A stretch of DNA of 64,000 bases, taken from positions 248,001 through 312,000 of the forward strand of contig CAXXXO010000001.1 in NCBI GenBank assembly GCA_963674625.2. The letters run 5' to 3'. Shown piece by piece: positions 1 through 7,932 of this stretch. Every line of letters starts with the position of its first letter. Position 1 is the first letter of the stretch. Under the pieces are notes generated by a model. The model had not been told where the DNA came from. It was given only the letters and a program-made list of their open reading frames with translations, and searched no databases. The DNA is from JALHFZ01 sp963674625 (lineage in GTDB: Bacteria > Synergistota > Synergistia > Synergistales > Aminobacteriaceae). A program made the position numbers and the translations under genes.

Positions 1-13
1 AAGGAGAAACTGG

Positions 14-1348
14 ATGTTTGATCTCGGGACAGTCACCACTCTGATCAGTTTTGTTGCGGGGCTTGTCCTGGGGCTTCCGATAGGATGGCTTTTCGTCGGT
101 TCGACGGCCCTGGGAGTTCTTGTCATGAGCATGCCCGCCACCTTCATCGCCAACACTTTCTTCCATTCCCTCGATTCCACTACGGTCATGGCGATCGCCT
201 TCTTCGTTTTTTCAGGAACCCTCATTGCCGAGGCCGGGCTTGCTGACCGGATCGTGAATTTTTCCTACTCCCTGGTCGGCCGCCTCAAAGGCGGACTGAC
301 CGCTGTCGGAATCATTGCCACGCTCTTCCTCGGGGCATTGACAGGTTCCTCCGTTCCCTGCATAGCTGCCCTCATTCCTCTTCTCGTTCCCCGTCTCGAA
401 AAATTTGGCTATCAACGAGTGTATACAACCGCGCTTCTCTGTTCCTCCAGTTATCTCGGTTATCTCATTCCCCCGAGCGTTCCGGCAATGATCTATTGTC
501 TCCTTGCCGGGCAGTCCGTAGCGGCTCTGTTTCTTGCGACGGTCTTTCCCGGACTTCTTCTCGCCCTCGGCTACGGAGTGCTCAACTACATCAGGGTCGA
601 CAGATATACCTTCGAAAGCAGTGAGAAACCCGTCCTGCCCGCGACTTTGAAAGCTTCCGTCAAAGATATTCTCCATACGGGACGTCTGGCCATCCCCGCC
701 CTGGGTTGTCCGGTGCTTATTCTCGTGGGAATCTACGGAGGAATATTCACTCCCAACGAGGCGGGCGGGATGGCGGCGGTCTATTGTCTTCTCATTGGCT
801 GGTTCGCCTACCGGGAGCTGACGAATGAGAAATTGATAAAAGCCCTGTCGAGCACCATAGGAACTCTCGGGATGACAACCCTTCTCCTCGCGGGGGGTAC
901 GGTGCTGACCAGGTATCTTACCCGCCAGGGAGTGGCGCAGGAAGTCGCGAGGTTCATGCTCACCCTCTTTGAAAACAAGATTCTCATCCTCCTGATGCTG
1001 AATGTGTTTCTTCTGTTCCTCGGAATGTTTCTCGACGGGATCCCCATTCTGATCCTCGTCGTTCCCCTCGTCCTTCCGCTGATGCAGGAGCTGGGGGTCA
1101 ACCTGGTTCACCTCGGTTCGATGATGGTCGTCAACGTGGGGATCGGCGTCATGACTCCGCCCTTTGCCATGTCGATCTTTGTGGGATCGCGGCTGGCGGA
1201 TGTCCCTCCCGCAGACCTCACGAAGGCGATGATGCCCTTTCTTTTTTATGTATCGATTCCCGTGCTGCTGCTCACGACCTATATTCCCGCCCTGTCGTGC
1301 TGGCTTCCCCAGATTCTTCTGGGCGCCAATGTCGTCGGGCAATGGTGA
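14..1348 (+). CDS. dctM: TRAP transporter large permease (DctM family)
   Basis: This is a 444-residue polytopic membrane protein, the usual DctM length, forming the ion-coupled channel of a TRAP importer for organic or amino acids. Family signatures are visible: GSSVPCIAALIPLLVP around residues 112-127, a YLIPPSVPAMIY loop near 149-160 and PNEAGG near 247-252. An AAGGAG ribosome site at 1-6 sits 7 bases before the ATG, so the gene is complete, but the binding protein and small permease must lie upstream of the window. The deacylase gene follows after 30 bases in the same reading frame, suggesting co-transcription. The substrate is not visible; the neighbouring D-aminoacylase suggests N-acyl amino acids (inference). 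Confidence 0.9.
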   Translation: MFDLGTVTTLISFVAGLVLGLPIGWLFVGSTALGVLVMSMPATFIANTFFHSLDSTTVMAIAFFVFSGTLIAEAGLADRIVNFSYSLVGRLKGGLTAVGIIATLFLGALTGSSVPCIAALIPLLVPRLEKFGYQRVYTTALLCSSSYLGYLIPPSVPAMIYCLLAGQSVAALFLATVFPGLLLALGYGVLNYIRVDRYTFESSEKPVLPATLKASVKDILHTGRLAIPALGCPVLILVGIYGGIFTPNEAGGMAAVYCLLIGWFAYRELTNEKLIKALSSTIGTLGMTTLLLAGGTVLTRYLTRQGVAQEVARFMLTLFENKILILLMLNVFLLFLGMFLDGIPILILVVPLVLPLMQELGVNLVHLGSMMVVNVGIGVMTPPFAMSIFVGSRLADVPPADLTKAMMPFLFYVSIPVLLLTTYIPALSCWLPQILLGANVVGQW

Positions 1349-1364
1349 CGAACTACTTATCGAT

Positions 1365-1381
1365 GGGAGGAGATTCCGATT
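1365..1381 (+). promoter_or_regulatory. Ribosome site deciding an ATT start codon
   Basis: GGGAGGAG at 1365-1372 lies 6 bases before ATT at 1379. The deacylase frame is open from the previous stop at 1346-1348, with no ATG, GTG or TTG before GTG 1505. GTG 1505 would remove about 42 conserved N-terminal residues. Beginning at ATT gives (M)FDIIIRSGTL, which aligns with MYDYIIRNATV of the paralogue at 63259. Confidence 0.7.
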
Positions 1382-2965
1382 TTCGATATCATCATCCGCA
1401 GCGGAACACTCTACTCCGGAGACGGGAAACCCCCTTTCCGGGCGGATATAGGCATACTCGGCGGAAAAATTGAAGCCATCGGCGCCCTGGCCGCCGAAAA
1501 AGCGGTGAAGGACATCGACGGGGCAAATCTCTCCGTCGCCCCGGGTTTCATCGATACCCACAGCCACTCCGATCTCGTGGCCCTCGTCGAGCCAGAGATC
1601 GCGAACAAGACCACCCAGGGGATCACGACTGAGATCATCGGCCAGGACGGAATGTCCCTGGCCCCGATGAGGCCGGAATACATCAGCTCGTGGAAAAAAG
1701 TCATGGCAGGGCTGGAGGGAAGCTACGACGTGGACTGGAGCTGGCGGAGTTCGGAGGAATACCTTGCCCGACTCGATGAGCAGCCTCTGGGCCCCAACCT
1801 GGCCTATCTCGTGCCCTACGGAAATATCCGCATGTGCGCCATCGGCCTCGACAATCGCCCCGCGGCGAAAAACGAAATTTCGATGATGACAGATCTCCTG
1901 GAAGAGGGCATCCGGAAAGGAGCCGTGGGCCTATCCACAGGCCTGATCTACCCTCCCTGCAATTATGCCCCCGAAGAAGAGATCGCCGAGGTCACGAAAG
2001 TCCTCGCGAAATACGGCCTCCCTTTCGTCATCCACCAGAGAAGCGAGGCGGACGATATTCTGAATTCCATGGACGAAGTGTTCAGAATCAGCCGAAAATC
2101 CGGCTGCCCCATTCATTTTTCCCATTTCAAGATAGCAGGAAAGAAAAACGCCCGCCTTTTCGAATCCGTAATGAAAAAACTGGATGAGGCGTCGAAAGAA
2201 CTTCCCGTTTCTTTCGACCAATACCCCTACACTGCCGGCAGCACTACCTTCAGCGTCATCCTTCCTCCCTGGGCTCATGACGGCGGCCCCGACAGAGCCC
2301 TGGAGAGGCTGGCCGATTCAGGGGCGCGAAACCGGATGAAGACGGATATCAGAAACGGAATCCACGGATGGGACAACTTCATCGATTTTGCCGGTATGGA
2401 GAATATCTGCGTGACTTTCGTCAAGACGGAAAAAAATGCCGATCTTGTGGGCAAAAACATGCTTCAGATCGGTGAGATAAGGGAAAAAGATCCCCTGGAC
2501 GCGGCCTTCGATCTTCTTCTCGAAGAGGACATGTCCGTGGGCCTTGTAGATTTCTATGGTCTCGAGGAGCATATCGAGCAGATCATGGCCCACCCGCTGC
2601 AGAATCCCTGCACCGACGGAATTCTCGGGGCTCATCCCCATCCCCGGGTCTACGGCAGTTTTCCCCGCATCCTGGGGCATTATGTCCGGGAAAGGCGCCT
2701 TTTCGATCTTCCCTCGGCCATTCGGAAAATGACCTCCCGTCCCGCGTCGATCTTCAAAATGAAGAACCGGGGGCTGCTGAAAAAAGGGTATGCGGCCGAC
2801 ATGGTGCTCTTCGATGAAGAAAAGGTGTGCGATACGGCCACCTACGAAAACCCGAAGCAGTTCGCTGCGGGAATTCCTTATGTCATCGTCGGGGGAAGGC
2901 TCGCCGTCGAAGATGGGGCGGTCAACGGAGGCAAAAGCGGCGGCGTGGTCCGGTTCGAGGCATAG
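1379..2965 (+). CDS. N-acyl-D-amino-acid deacylase (D-aminoacylase family)
   Basis: This is an amidohydrolase-fold enzyme of about 528 residues, predicted to hydrolyse N-acyl-D-amino acids to D-amino acid plus carboxylate in the cytoplasm. Visible motifs are PGFIDTHSHSD (metal ligands H61 and H63), GQDG at 88-91, GLSTGLIYPPC, FVIHQRSE and HFSHFK. At the position where classical D-aminoacylases have the metal-ligand Cys (GNCG), this protein has Asp90 (GQDG). The start appears to be ATT, set by a strong ribosome site. The gene follows a TRAP permease and precedes a YgeY-type hydrolase, consistent with an uptake-and-deacylation operon. Family is secure; exact substrate is not. Confidence 0.88.
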   Translation: MFDIIIRSGTLYSGDGKPPFRADIGILGGKIEAIGALAAEKAVKDIDGANLSVAPGFIDTHSHSDLVALVEPEIANKTTQGITTEIIGQDGMSLAPMRPEYISSWKKVMAGLEGSYDVDWSWRSSEEYLARLDEQPLGPNLAYLVPYGNIRMCAIGLDNRPAAKNEISMMTDLLEEGIRKGAVGLSTGLIYPPCNYAPEEEIAEVTKVLAKYGLPFVIHQRSEADDILNSMDEVFRISRKSGCPIHFSHFKIAGKKNARLFESVMKKLDEASKELPVSFDQYPYTAGSTTFSVILPPWAHDGGPDRALERLADSGARNRMKTDIRNGIHGWDNFIDFAGMENICVTFVKTEKNADLVGKNMLQIGEIREKDPLDAAFDLLLEEDMSVGLVDFYGLEEHIEQIMAHPLQNPCTDGILGAHPHPRVYGSFPRILGHYVRERRLFDLPSAIRKMTSRPASIFKMKNRGLLKKGYAADMVLFDEEKVCDTATYENPKQFAAGIPYVIVGGRLAVEDGAVNGGKSGGVVRFEA

Positions 2966-3028
2966 CCCCGGGCGGAAAGATACCGCCGGTCAAAAAAATT
3001 ATCGCACTTTTCCGGGAGGGTATATCGG

Positions 3029-4216
3029 ATGATGCAGGAATGGAAAGAGCCTCTTGTTTCACTCTGCCGCGGTATGGTTCAGATCAGGAGCCTCTCCGGT
3101 CAGGAAGAGCAGATAGCGGATTTTATAGAGCACAATATGATGGAACTGGGTTTCGACGCAGTCGAGCGGGATCATTACGGCAATGTCTCCGGCAGGATTG
3201 TCCTGGGAAGAGGAGGAAAGAAAATTCTTTTCGAGGGGCACATGGATCATGTGGACGTGGCCGACCCTTCAAAATGGAGGCATGACCCCTACGGAGCGGA
3301 GATCGAGAATGGACGGATCTACGGCCGCGCCACCACCGATATGAAGGGTAATCTCGCCGCTTCCATCATTGCGGCCGCTTCGATCAAAAGGGACGACAGG
3401 GATCTCGACGGAGAAGTGATCGTTTCGGGCAGCGTTTTCGAGGAGATTTTCGAGGGAATCGCCTCGGAGGCGCTTGGGAAGAGATGGGCTCCCGATTGCG
3501 TAGTTATCGGCGAACCCTCCTCCCTCACATTGAAGCGGGGGCAGCGGGGCAGAGCGGAAGTCGTCGCGGAGTCCTACGGGAAGCCCGCCCACTCCTCGAA
3601 TCCTGAAGTCGGACTGAATGCCGTAAAAATGATCCTCCCCCTGCTTGAATCCATCGAGGAAAAGTTCGAACCCCGAACGCACCCCGTCCTCGGAAAGGGA
3701 ATTCTCGAGCTCACCGACATCATCTCCAAGCCCTACCCAGGAGCGAGCGTCGTCCCTGAAGGCTGCAGGGTGACCTATGACCGGCGGCTTCTCATAGATG
3801 AAAAGGAAGAGGACGTCCTTGCGCCGCTGCAGCGGATCATCCAGGAGGAAAAGCAGAAAAATCCGAAACTGGACGCAAAAGTCTTTTTTGCCGAGGCAGA
3901 TGACGCATGCTACACAGGCTCGCCTATTTCGGCGAAAAGATTTGCCCCGGGATGGCTTTTCCCGGAGGACAACTGGTTTGTGGCGGCGGCGTTGAGAGGG
4001 CTCAGAAGCTCGGGACTGAATCCGGAGGTCTCTCATTATTCCTTTTGCACCAACGGCAGCTATTATGCGGGGAAAGCCGGCATTCCGACCATCGGATTCG
4101 GAGGATCCCTCGAGTCGCTTGCCCATGTGATCGACGAATATATCGAAATCGAAGAGCTTGAAAAAGCCTGTGCAGGCTACAGGGGCATCATCCGCTCTGT
4201 TCTCGGCCGAGCCTGA
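3029..4216 (+). CDS. YgeY-type M20 metallohydrolase
   Basis: The 395-residue protein belongs to the M20/ArgE/DapE di-zinc hydrolases. Motifs in order are FEGHMDHVD (H71, D73), the GRATTDMKG loop, FEEIFEG (Glu pair near 133), VIGEPSSLTLKRGQRGR and a C-terminal ESLAHVIDEYIEIEEL carrying the last metal His. The spacing and the DRRLL segment match the YgeY family, often described as selenium-metabolism-linked, whose true substrate is unsettled. GGAGGG at 3015-3020 precedes ATG 3029; ATG 3032 is an alternative. It is 63 bases downstream of the deacylase and probably in its operon, where it could hydrolyse an acyl or carbamoyl amino acid (inference). Confidence 0.82.
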   Translation: MMQEWKEPLVSLCRGMVQIRSLSGQEEQIADFIEHNMMELGFDAVERDHYGNVSGRIVLGRGGKKILFEGHMDHVDVADPSKWRHDPYGAEIENGRIYGRATTDMKGNLAASIIAAASIKRDDRDLDGEVIVSGSVFEEIFEGIASEALGKRWAPDCVVIGEPSSLTLKRGQRGRAEVVAESYGKPAHSSNPEVGLNAVKMILPLLESIEEKFEPRTHPVLGKGILELTDIISKPYPGASVVPEGCRVTYDRRLLIDEKEEDVLAPLQRIIQEEKQKNPKLDAKVFFAEADDACYTGSPISAKRFAPGWLFPEDNWFVAAALRGLRSSGLNPEVSHYSFCTNGSYYAGKAGIPTIGFGGSLESLAHVIDEYIEIEELEKACAGYRGIIRSVLGRA

Positions 4217-4328
4217 AGCCGGTTTTCAGGAGGGGTATCGGTTTTGCGCGGAAATTCCCCTGCTTCCGGAAGAAAAACCCGGTTCCGGGCGTAATCTTTT
4301 TTTGAATCTGCACTCGGCGAAGTTCAAG

Positions 4329-4395
4329 TATAATAGCAGGCGAAAAAGAATCATTTCAAAGACACAAACGAAGAATATATCTTTTGTGTCTTTGA
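4329..4395 (+). promoter_or_regulatory. Promoter -10 and 13-bp hairpin before the BMP gene
   Basis: The 234-base gap holds a consensus -10 TATAAT at 4329-4334, with no convincing -35. It is followed by a perfect 13-bp inverted repeat, TCAAAGACACAAA at 4356-4368 and its complement at 4383-4395, with a 14-base loop. The repeat would lie in the 5' leader of the BMP mRNA. It has no T-run, so it is more likely an operator or leader hairpin than a terminator. Confidence 0.5.
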
Positions 4396-4450
4396 TCATG
4401 TTTTGCAGTTCATTCAGCGAGAAGCTTCCGAAAGGAAAAGGGGGAAATCG

Positions 4451-5443
4451 ATGAGGCGGCAAATGCAGTGTCTACTGCTCATCCTTATTTTGGGAACTGT
4501 CGGGGCGTGGAATGCGTCCCCTTCCTTCGCCAAAGCGCCGGGAGAGTACAAAATGGTGCTCCTCCTGCCCGGGCCCGTCAGCGACAATAGCTGGAACGCC
4601 GCGAACTTCGCGGGGATCCGGGGGGTGAACAAAGCGCTCGGCACGAAGATCGAATTGGTCGAAAATGTCCAGCCCGAAGAGTATGAGAGCACATTTAGGC
4701 AGTATGCGGAAAAAGGATACGACCTCGTCCTGGCCGCAGGGTCTCAGTTTGATTCCGCTGCAGCTGCCGCAGCGCCGGAGCACAGGCAGACGGTTTTTTC
4801 GGTGATCAATGGCGTGACGGCCGCAAAACCGAACCTCGCTCCTCTGCTTGTGAAGGAATACGAGGCAAGCTTTCTGGCGGGAATCGTTGCCGGGCATGTC
4901 AGCAAAACCGGCAAAATAGGCCTCGCGGGAGCCTTTGCCGACAGCCTCATGATCCGTCTTCTGAACACCTATGAATGGGCCGCCCGAATCGGCCGGCCGG
5001 ATCTGAAAGTCTCGAGGGCCTACACCGACTCGTGGACCGATGCCGCCCTCGGAAGCCAGATGGCGGCATCCATGGTGGACAGCGGCGCCGATGTCCTTTT
5101 CTTCTATGCGAACCAGGCGAGCCTGGGAGCCATCCGGACCGCAGCGGAGAGGGACGTGAAATTCATCGGATTTGCCGCCGACCAGAATGCAATCGCCCCC
5201 GGCACGGTTATCGCCAGCGTGTACTTCGATTTTGAGAAGATCTACCGATGGATCGTGGGCAAATTTCTCGACGGTTCTCTCACCCCTGTGGTCAATGAAC
5301 TGGGGGTAGCGGAGGGTATAGTCAAAGTCTCCTACGGCGAGACGATCTCCTCCGAAATTCAACAAACCGTTGCGGCGGCGGAAGAGGCACTGAAGAAGAG
5401 GAATATGCTCTTCTTTCTCTCCCGCTATCCCGAGAAGCCTTAG
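4451..5443 (+). CDS. BMP-family (Med/PnrA-like) substrate-binding protein
   Basis: This is a 330-residue exported binding protein. Residues 1-27 form a Sec signal peptide (MRRQ, hydrophobic core, ASPSFA) without a lipobox Cys. The mature part carries the Bmp signature MVLLLPGPVSDNSWNAANFAG, then YDLVLAAGSQFD and GFAADQNAIAPGTVIASV. Family members bind nucleosides or purine-like ligands for an ABC importer. No matching ATPase or permease lies nearby, so the partners are elsewhere. ATG 4451 was chosen because it starts the signal peptide; the in-frame TTG at 4403 lies just after the leader hairpin. The dihydropyrimidinase-like gene follows after 41 bases, suggesting import of a ring compound that is then opened. 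Confidence 0.85.
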   Translation: MRRQMQCLLLILILGTVGAWNASPSFAKAPGEYKMVLLLPGPVSDNSWNAANFAGIRGVNKALGTKIELVENVQPEEYESTFRQYAEKGYDLVLAAGSQFDSAAAAAAPEHRQTVFSVINGVTAAKPNLAPLLVKEYEASFLAGIVAGHVSKTGKIGLAGAFADSLMIRLLNTYEWAARIGRPDLKVSRAYTDSWTDAALGSQMAASMVDSGADVLFFYANQASLGAIRTAAERDVKFIGFAADQNAIAPGTVIASVYFDFEKIYRWIVGKFLDGSLTPVVNELGVAEGIVKVSYGETISSEIQQTVAAAEEALKKRNMLFFLSRYPEKP

Positions 5444-5484
5444 CTGACTTCCGACGGGCCCTGCCGCAGGAAGGAAAAAAGACT

Positions 5485-6834
5485 TTGTATGATCTCGTGA
5501 TCAGGGGGGGAACCATCGTCACCCCGGAAGACGTTCTCGATGCCGACCTGGCGGTGCAGGGGGAAAAAATCGCCGCTATCGGCCATTCCCTGGATGGGCG
5601 GAACGTGATCGACGCCCGGGGGAAACTCGTCTTTCCCGGGGGAATCGACCCTCACGTCCACTTCGCCCTTCCCGCGGCCGGGACATTCTCCGCAGATGAC
5701 TTCTCTTCGGGCAGCGAAGCGGCCTGTGCAGGAGGAATTACCACGGTGATCGACTTCACCGTGGGCGCCGCGGGAAGGACTATCGCCGAAGATCTTGAGA
5801 GCCGCCTCGAGGACGCCCGCTCCTCCGTTGTCGATTATTCCTTCCACGGCGAAGTCGTCGGGTGGCACCCGGGGAAACTCGATGAGATCCGGGATGCCAT
5901 GTCCCTCGGAATCAAGAGCTTCAAATTTTTCACTGCCTACGGCGGCTCGGGAAGACGGACGGACACCGGACCTCTTTACCTTTCCTTCCGCACCCTTGCA
6001 GAGGAGGATGCCGTGGCCCTCATCCACGCCGAGGATGAAAGCATGATCGATGCTTTTACGGCCATGCTCCCTCCTGAAAGACTGGGAGAAATGGAGGTCC
6101 TTGCCATGGTTCGCCCGGACCTGTGCGAGGCTTCCGCCGTGAATACCGTGGCCTGGCTTGCGGCGAAAACAGCCGTGAGGTGCCATTTCGTCCATATCAG
6201 CTCGGCCCTCGGCCTCGAGGAAGTGCTTGCAGGGAAAAAAAGAGGCGCCCGCCTCTCCGCCGAGACGTGCCCCCAGTACCTTCTGCTTACCTCCGAGGCC
6301 TACAGGGGAGCCGAAGGCCATCTCTTCTCCGCCGCTCCGGCCCTTCGCTCCTCCCTCGACAACGATCTTCTCTGGAAGGGGCTTCGGGAGGGTGAAATTG
6401 ACTTCGCCGCGACGGACCATTGTCCCTTCTCCCGGGAGCAGAAGGAGTGGAAAGGAAGCTTCGCGGATCTTCCCGGCGGTCTGGCCGGAGTGGAGACCCT
6501 TGTGCCGCTGCTGTATTCCGAGGGGGTGCTGAAGGGAAGAATTTCCCTATGCGATCTCGTCCGGATAACATCGGAAGAGGCCGCAAAGCTCTACGGTCTC
6601 TTCCCCCGCAAGGGGTCCCTTCTTCCCGGGTCCGACGGAGACATCCTTCTGTTTGACCCCGAAGCGGAATGGACAATTTACGGAAACCAGCTCCGGACGA
6701 AGGCGGATTTCTCCCCCTACGAAGGAATGCAGGTCAGGGGAAAAGTCTGGAAGACTCTTTCCCGTGGTGAAATAATTTATTCCGAAGGCGCCCTTCTCGG
6801 CAGAGGCGGACGGGGAAAATTCCTCGCCAGGTGA
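5485..6834 (+). CDS. Dihydropyrimidinase/hydantoinase-like amidohydrolase
   Basis: This 449-residue cyclic amidohydrolase is predicted to open a dihydropyrimidine, hydantoin or similar ring. It shows GGIDPHVHF (H57, H59), the GIKSFKFFTAY segment with the lysine expected to be carboxylated (K147), the later metal-site His in HAED and CHFVHIS, and the catalytic Asp in ATDHCPF. Its length fits the dihydropyrimidinase/allantoinase group. The start is TTG 5485, giving MYDLVIRGGT, with AGGAAGGA at 5468-5475 as ribosome site; no ATG or GTG gives a full N-terminus. It forms a two-gene unit with the BMP binding protein. Substrate specificity cannot be read from sequence alone. Confidence 0.85.
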   Translation: MYDLVIRGGTIVTPEDVLDADLAVQGEKIAAIGHSLDGRNVIDARGKLVFPGGIDPHVHFALPAAGTFSADDFSSGSEAACAGGITTVIDFTVGAAGRTIAEDLESRLEDARSSVVDYSFHGEVVGWHPGKLDEIRDAMSLGIKSFKFFTAYGGSGRRTDTGPLYLSFRTLAEEDAVALIHAEDESMIDAFTAMLPPERLGEMEVLAMVRPDLCEASAVNTVAWLAAKTAVRCHFVHISSALGLEEVLAGKKRGARLSAETCPQYLLLTSEAYRGAEGHLFSAAPALRSSLDNDLLWKGLREGEIDFAATDHCPFSREQKEWKGSFADLPGGLAGVETLVPLLYSEGVLKGRISLCDLVRITSEEAAKLYGLFPRKGSLLPGSDGDILLFDPEAEWTIYGNQLRTKADFSPYEGMQVRGKVWKTLSRGEIIYSEGALLGRGGRGKFLAR

Positions 6835-6946
6835 CGTAAGGCCATGCTCACGATTCTCTTACCCGGGTATCCCTCGCCCTTTCCGTCCCACTGATTTTTT
6901 TGCCCCTCTTTCTGTTTCACTTTCAGGAAATATTCAAGGCATTCTA

Positions 6947-6976
6947 TTGACAAAAAAAACTCTTATTTTCTATAAT
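6947..6976 (+). promoter_or_regulatory. Sigma-70-type promoter for the IclR/TRAP operon
   Basis: Perfect TTGACA at 6947-6952 and perfect TATAAT at 6971-6976 are separated by 18 bases, in an A+T-rich stretch about 95 bases before the IclR gene. It is the best consensus promoter in the left half of the window and probably drives the regulator, the reductase and the TRAP genes. Confidence 0.8.
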
Positions 6977-6988
6977 GAGGCATTTCAA

Positions 6989-7037
6989 AAATTCGTTCCG
7001 TTATTTTCAATGCCATTCCATAAGGCGGAACAAATTT
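6989..7037 (+). promoter_or_regulatory. Inverted repeat in the IclR-gene leader (candidate operator)
   Basis: AAATTCGTTCCG at 6989-7000 and CGGAACAAATTT at 7026-7037 are inverted repeats matching at 11 of 12 positions, separated by 25 bases. They lie just downstream of the expected transcription start. This position suits autoregulation by the IclR protein encoded next, or an mRNA hairpin; the two cannot be separated here. Confidence 0.45.
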
Positions 7038-7071
7038 CCCTGAAAAAATTTTCAACCGGGGGAAAAATGCT

Positions 7072-7932
7072 ATGGAAGACAGGGAAAAAAATCCTTCAGG
7101 GGGCGTTCAGTCCATCGAACGGGCCTTTGCCGTGATCGAACTGCTCGATGCCCGGGGAGAACTGGGAATCGCTGAGATCAGCCGGGGCCTTTCTCTCGAG
7201 CGGAGCACCGTTCACAGGATTGTTTCGACTCTTCGAAAGATGGGCTATCTCTCCCAGAACCCGCTGAATTCCAAATACTGCAACAGCTTCCGTTTCTTCG
7301 AGATCGGCAGCGATGTGGTCAAGCGCCTCGGCCTCAGGCAGCAGGCTGCTCCTTTCCTTCGGGAACTTTCCGAAAAAACCCATGAGGCGGTGAACCTCGC
7401 CATCCTCGACGGCGACAAGGTCATCTACATAGACAAGATCGAAAGCCAGTCGACCATCAAGGTGGACCTTGCCGTGGGGAAACGGTTTCCGGCCTACTGC
7501 ACAGGCCTCGGGAAAGCCCTCCTTGCCTGGCTGCCTGAAGAAAAGACCGCAGGGATCGTCGGCCCCTCTCCTTTCGAGCAATTTACGGCCAATACGATCA
7601 CCGACTATGACTCCCTGATGAACGAGCTCCGGAAAATCAGGGAAAGAGGGGTCTCCTTCGACAATGAAGAATACGTCGAGGGGCTTCTCTGCATCGCCGT
7701 TCCCGTACGGGGCAGTTCCGGCGCGGTCGCAGCCGCGCTGAGCGTCGCCCTGCCGAAATTTCTCTACGCGAACGACAAGGCAAAAATCGATGCGGTCTGC
7801 GGGTTTCTGGTGGATGTGGCAGCCAGATTTTCCCGTTCACTCGGCTATGCAGGACCCATATCATGGGAAGGGGAGGGCGGAATGATGGCAGATACAGCGA
7901 TGCGGCAGGAACCGGGGAGTGATCGGCCATGA
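7072..7932 (+). CDS. IclR-family transcriptional regulator
   Basis: This is a 286-residue regulator with an N-terminal winged helix (SIERAFAVIELL, then ISRGLSLERSTVHRIVSTLRKMGYL, residues about 14-61). The C-terminal effector domain carries VNLAILDGDKVIYIDKIES, the YCTGLGKALLAW signature and SFDNEEYVEGLLCIAVPV. IclR proteins usually control a neighbouring catabolic operon and bind a small organic acid. The stop overlaps the reductase start by 4 bases (ATGA), so regulator, reductase and TRAP genes are probably one transcript from the promoter at 6947. The last 20 or so residues are a loosely conserved tail. Confidence 0.9.
   Translation: MEDREKNPSGGVQSIERAFAVIELLDARGELGIAEISRGLSLERSTVHRIVSTLRKMGYLSQNPLNSKYCNSFRFFEIGSDVVKRLGLRQQAAPFLRELSEKTHEAVNLAILDGDKVIYIDKIESQSTIKVDLAVGKRFPAYCTGLGKALLAWLPEEKTAGIVGPSPFEQFTANTITDYDSLMNELRKIRERGVSFDNEEYVEGLLCIAVPVRGSSGAVAAALSVALPKFLYANDKAKIDAVCGFLVDVAARFSRSLGYAGPISWEGEGGMMADTAMRQEPGSDRP

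Noticed and set aside
212..1567. Minus-strand open frame of 451 codons opposite the first TRAP permease
   Set aside because: Antisense to a membrane protein with clear family motifs; no ribosome site or homologous motif seen.
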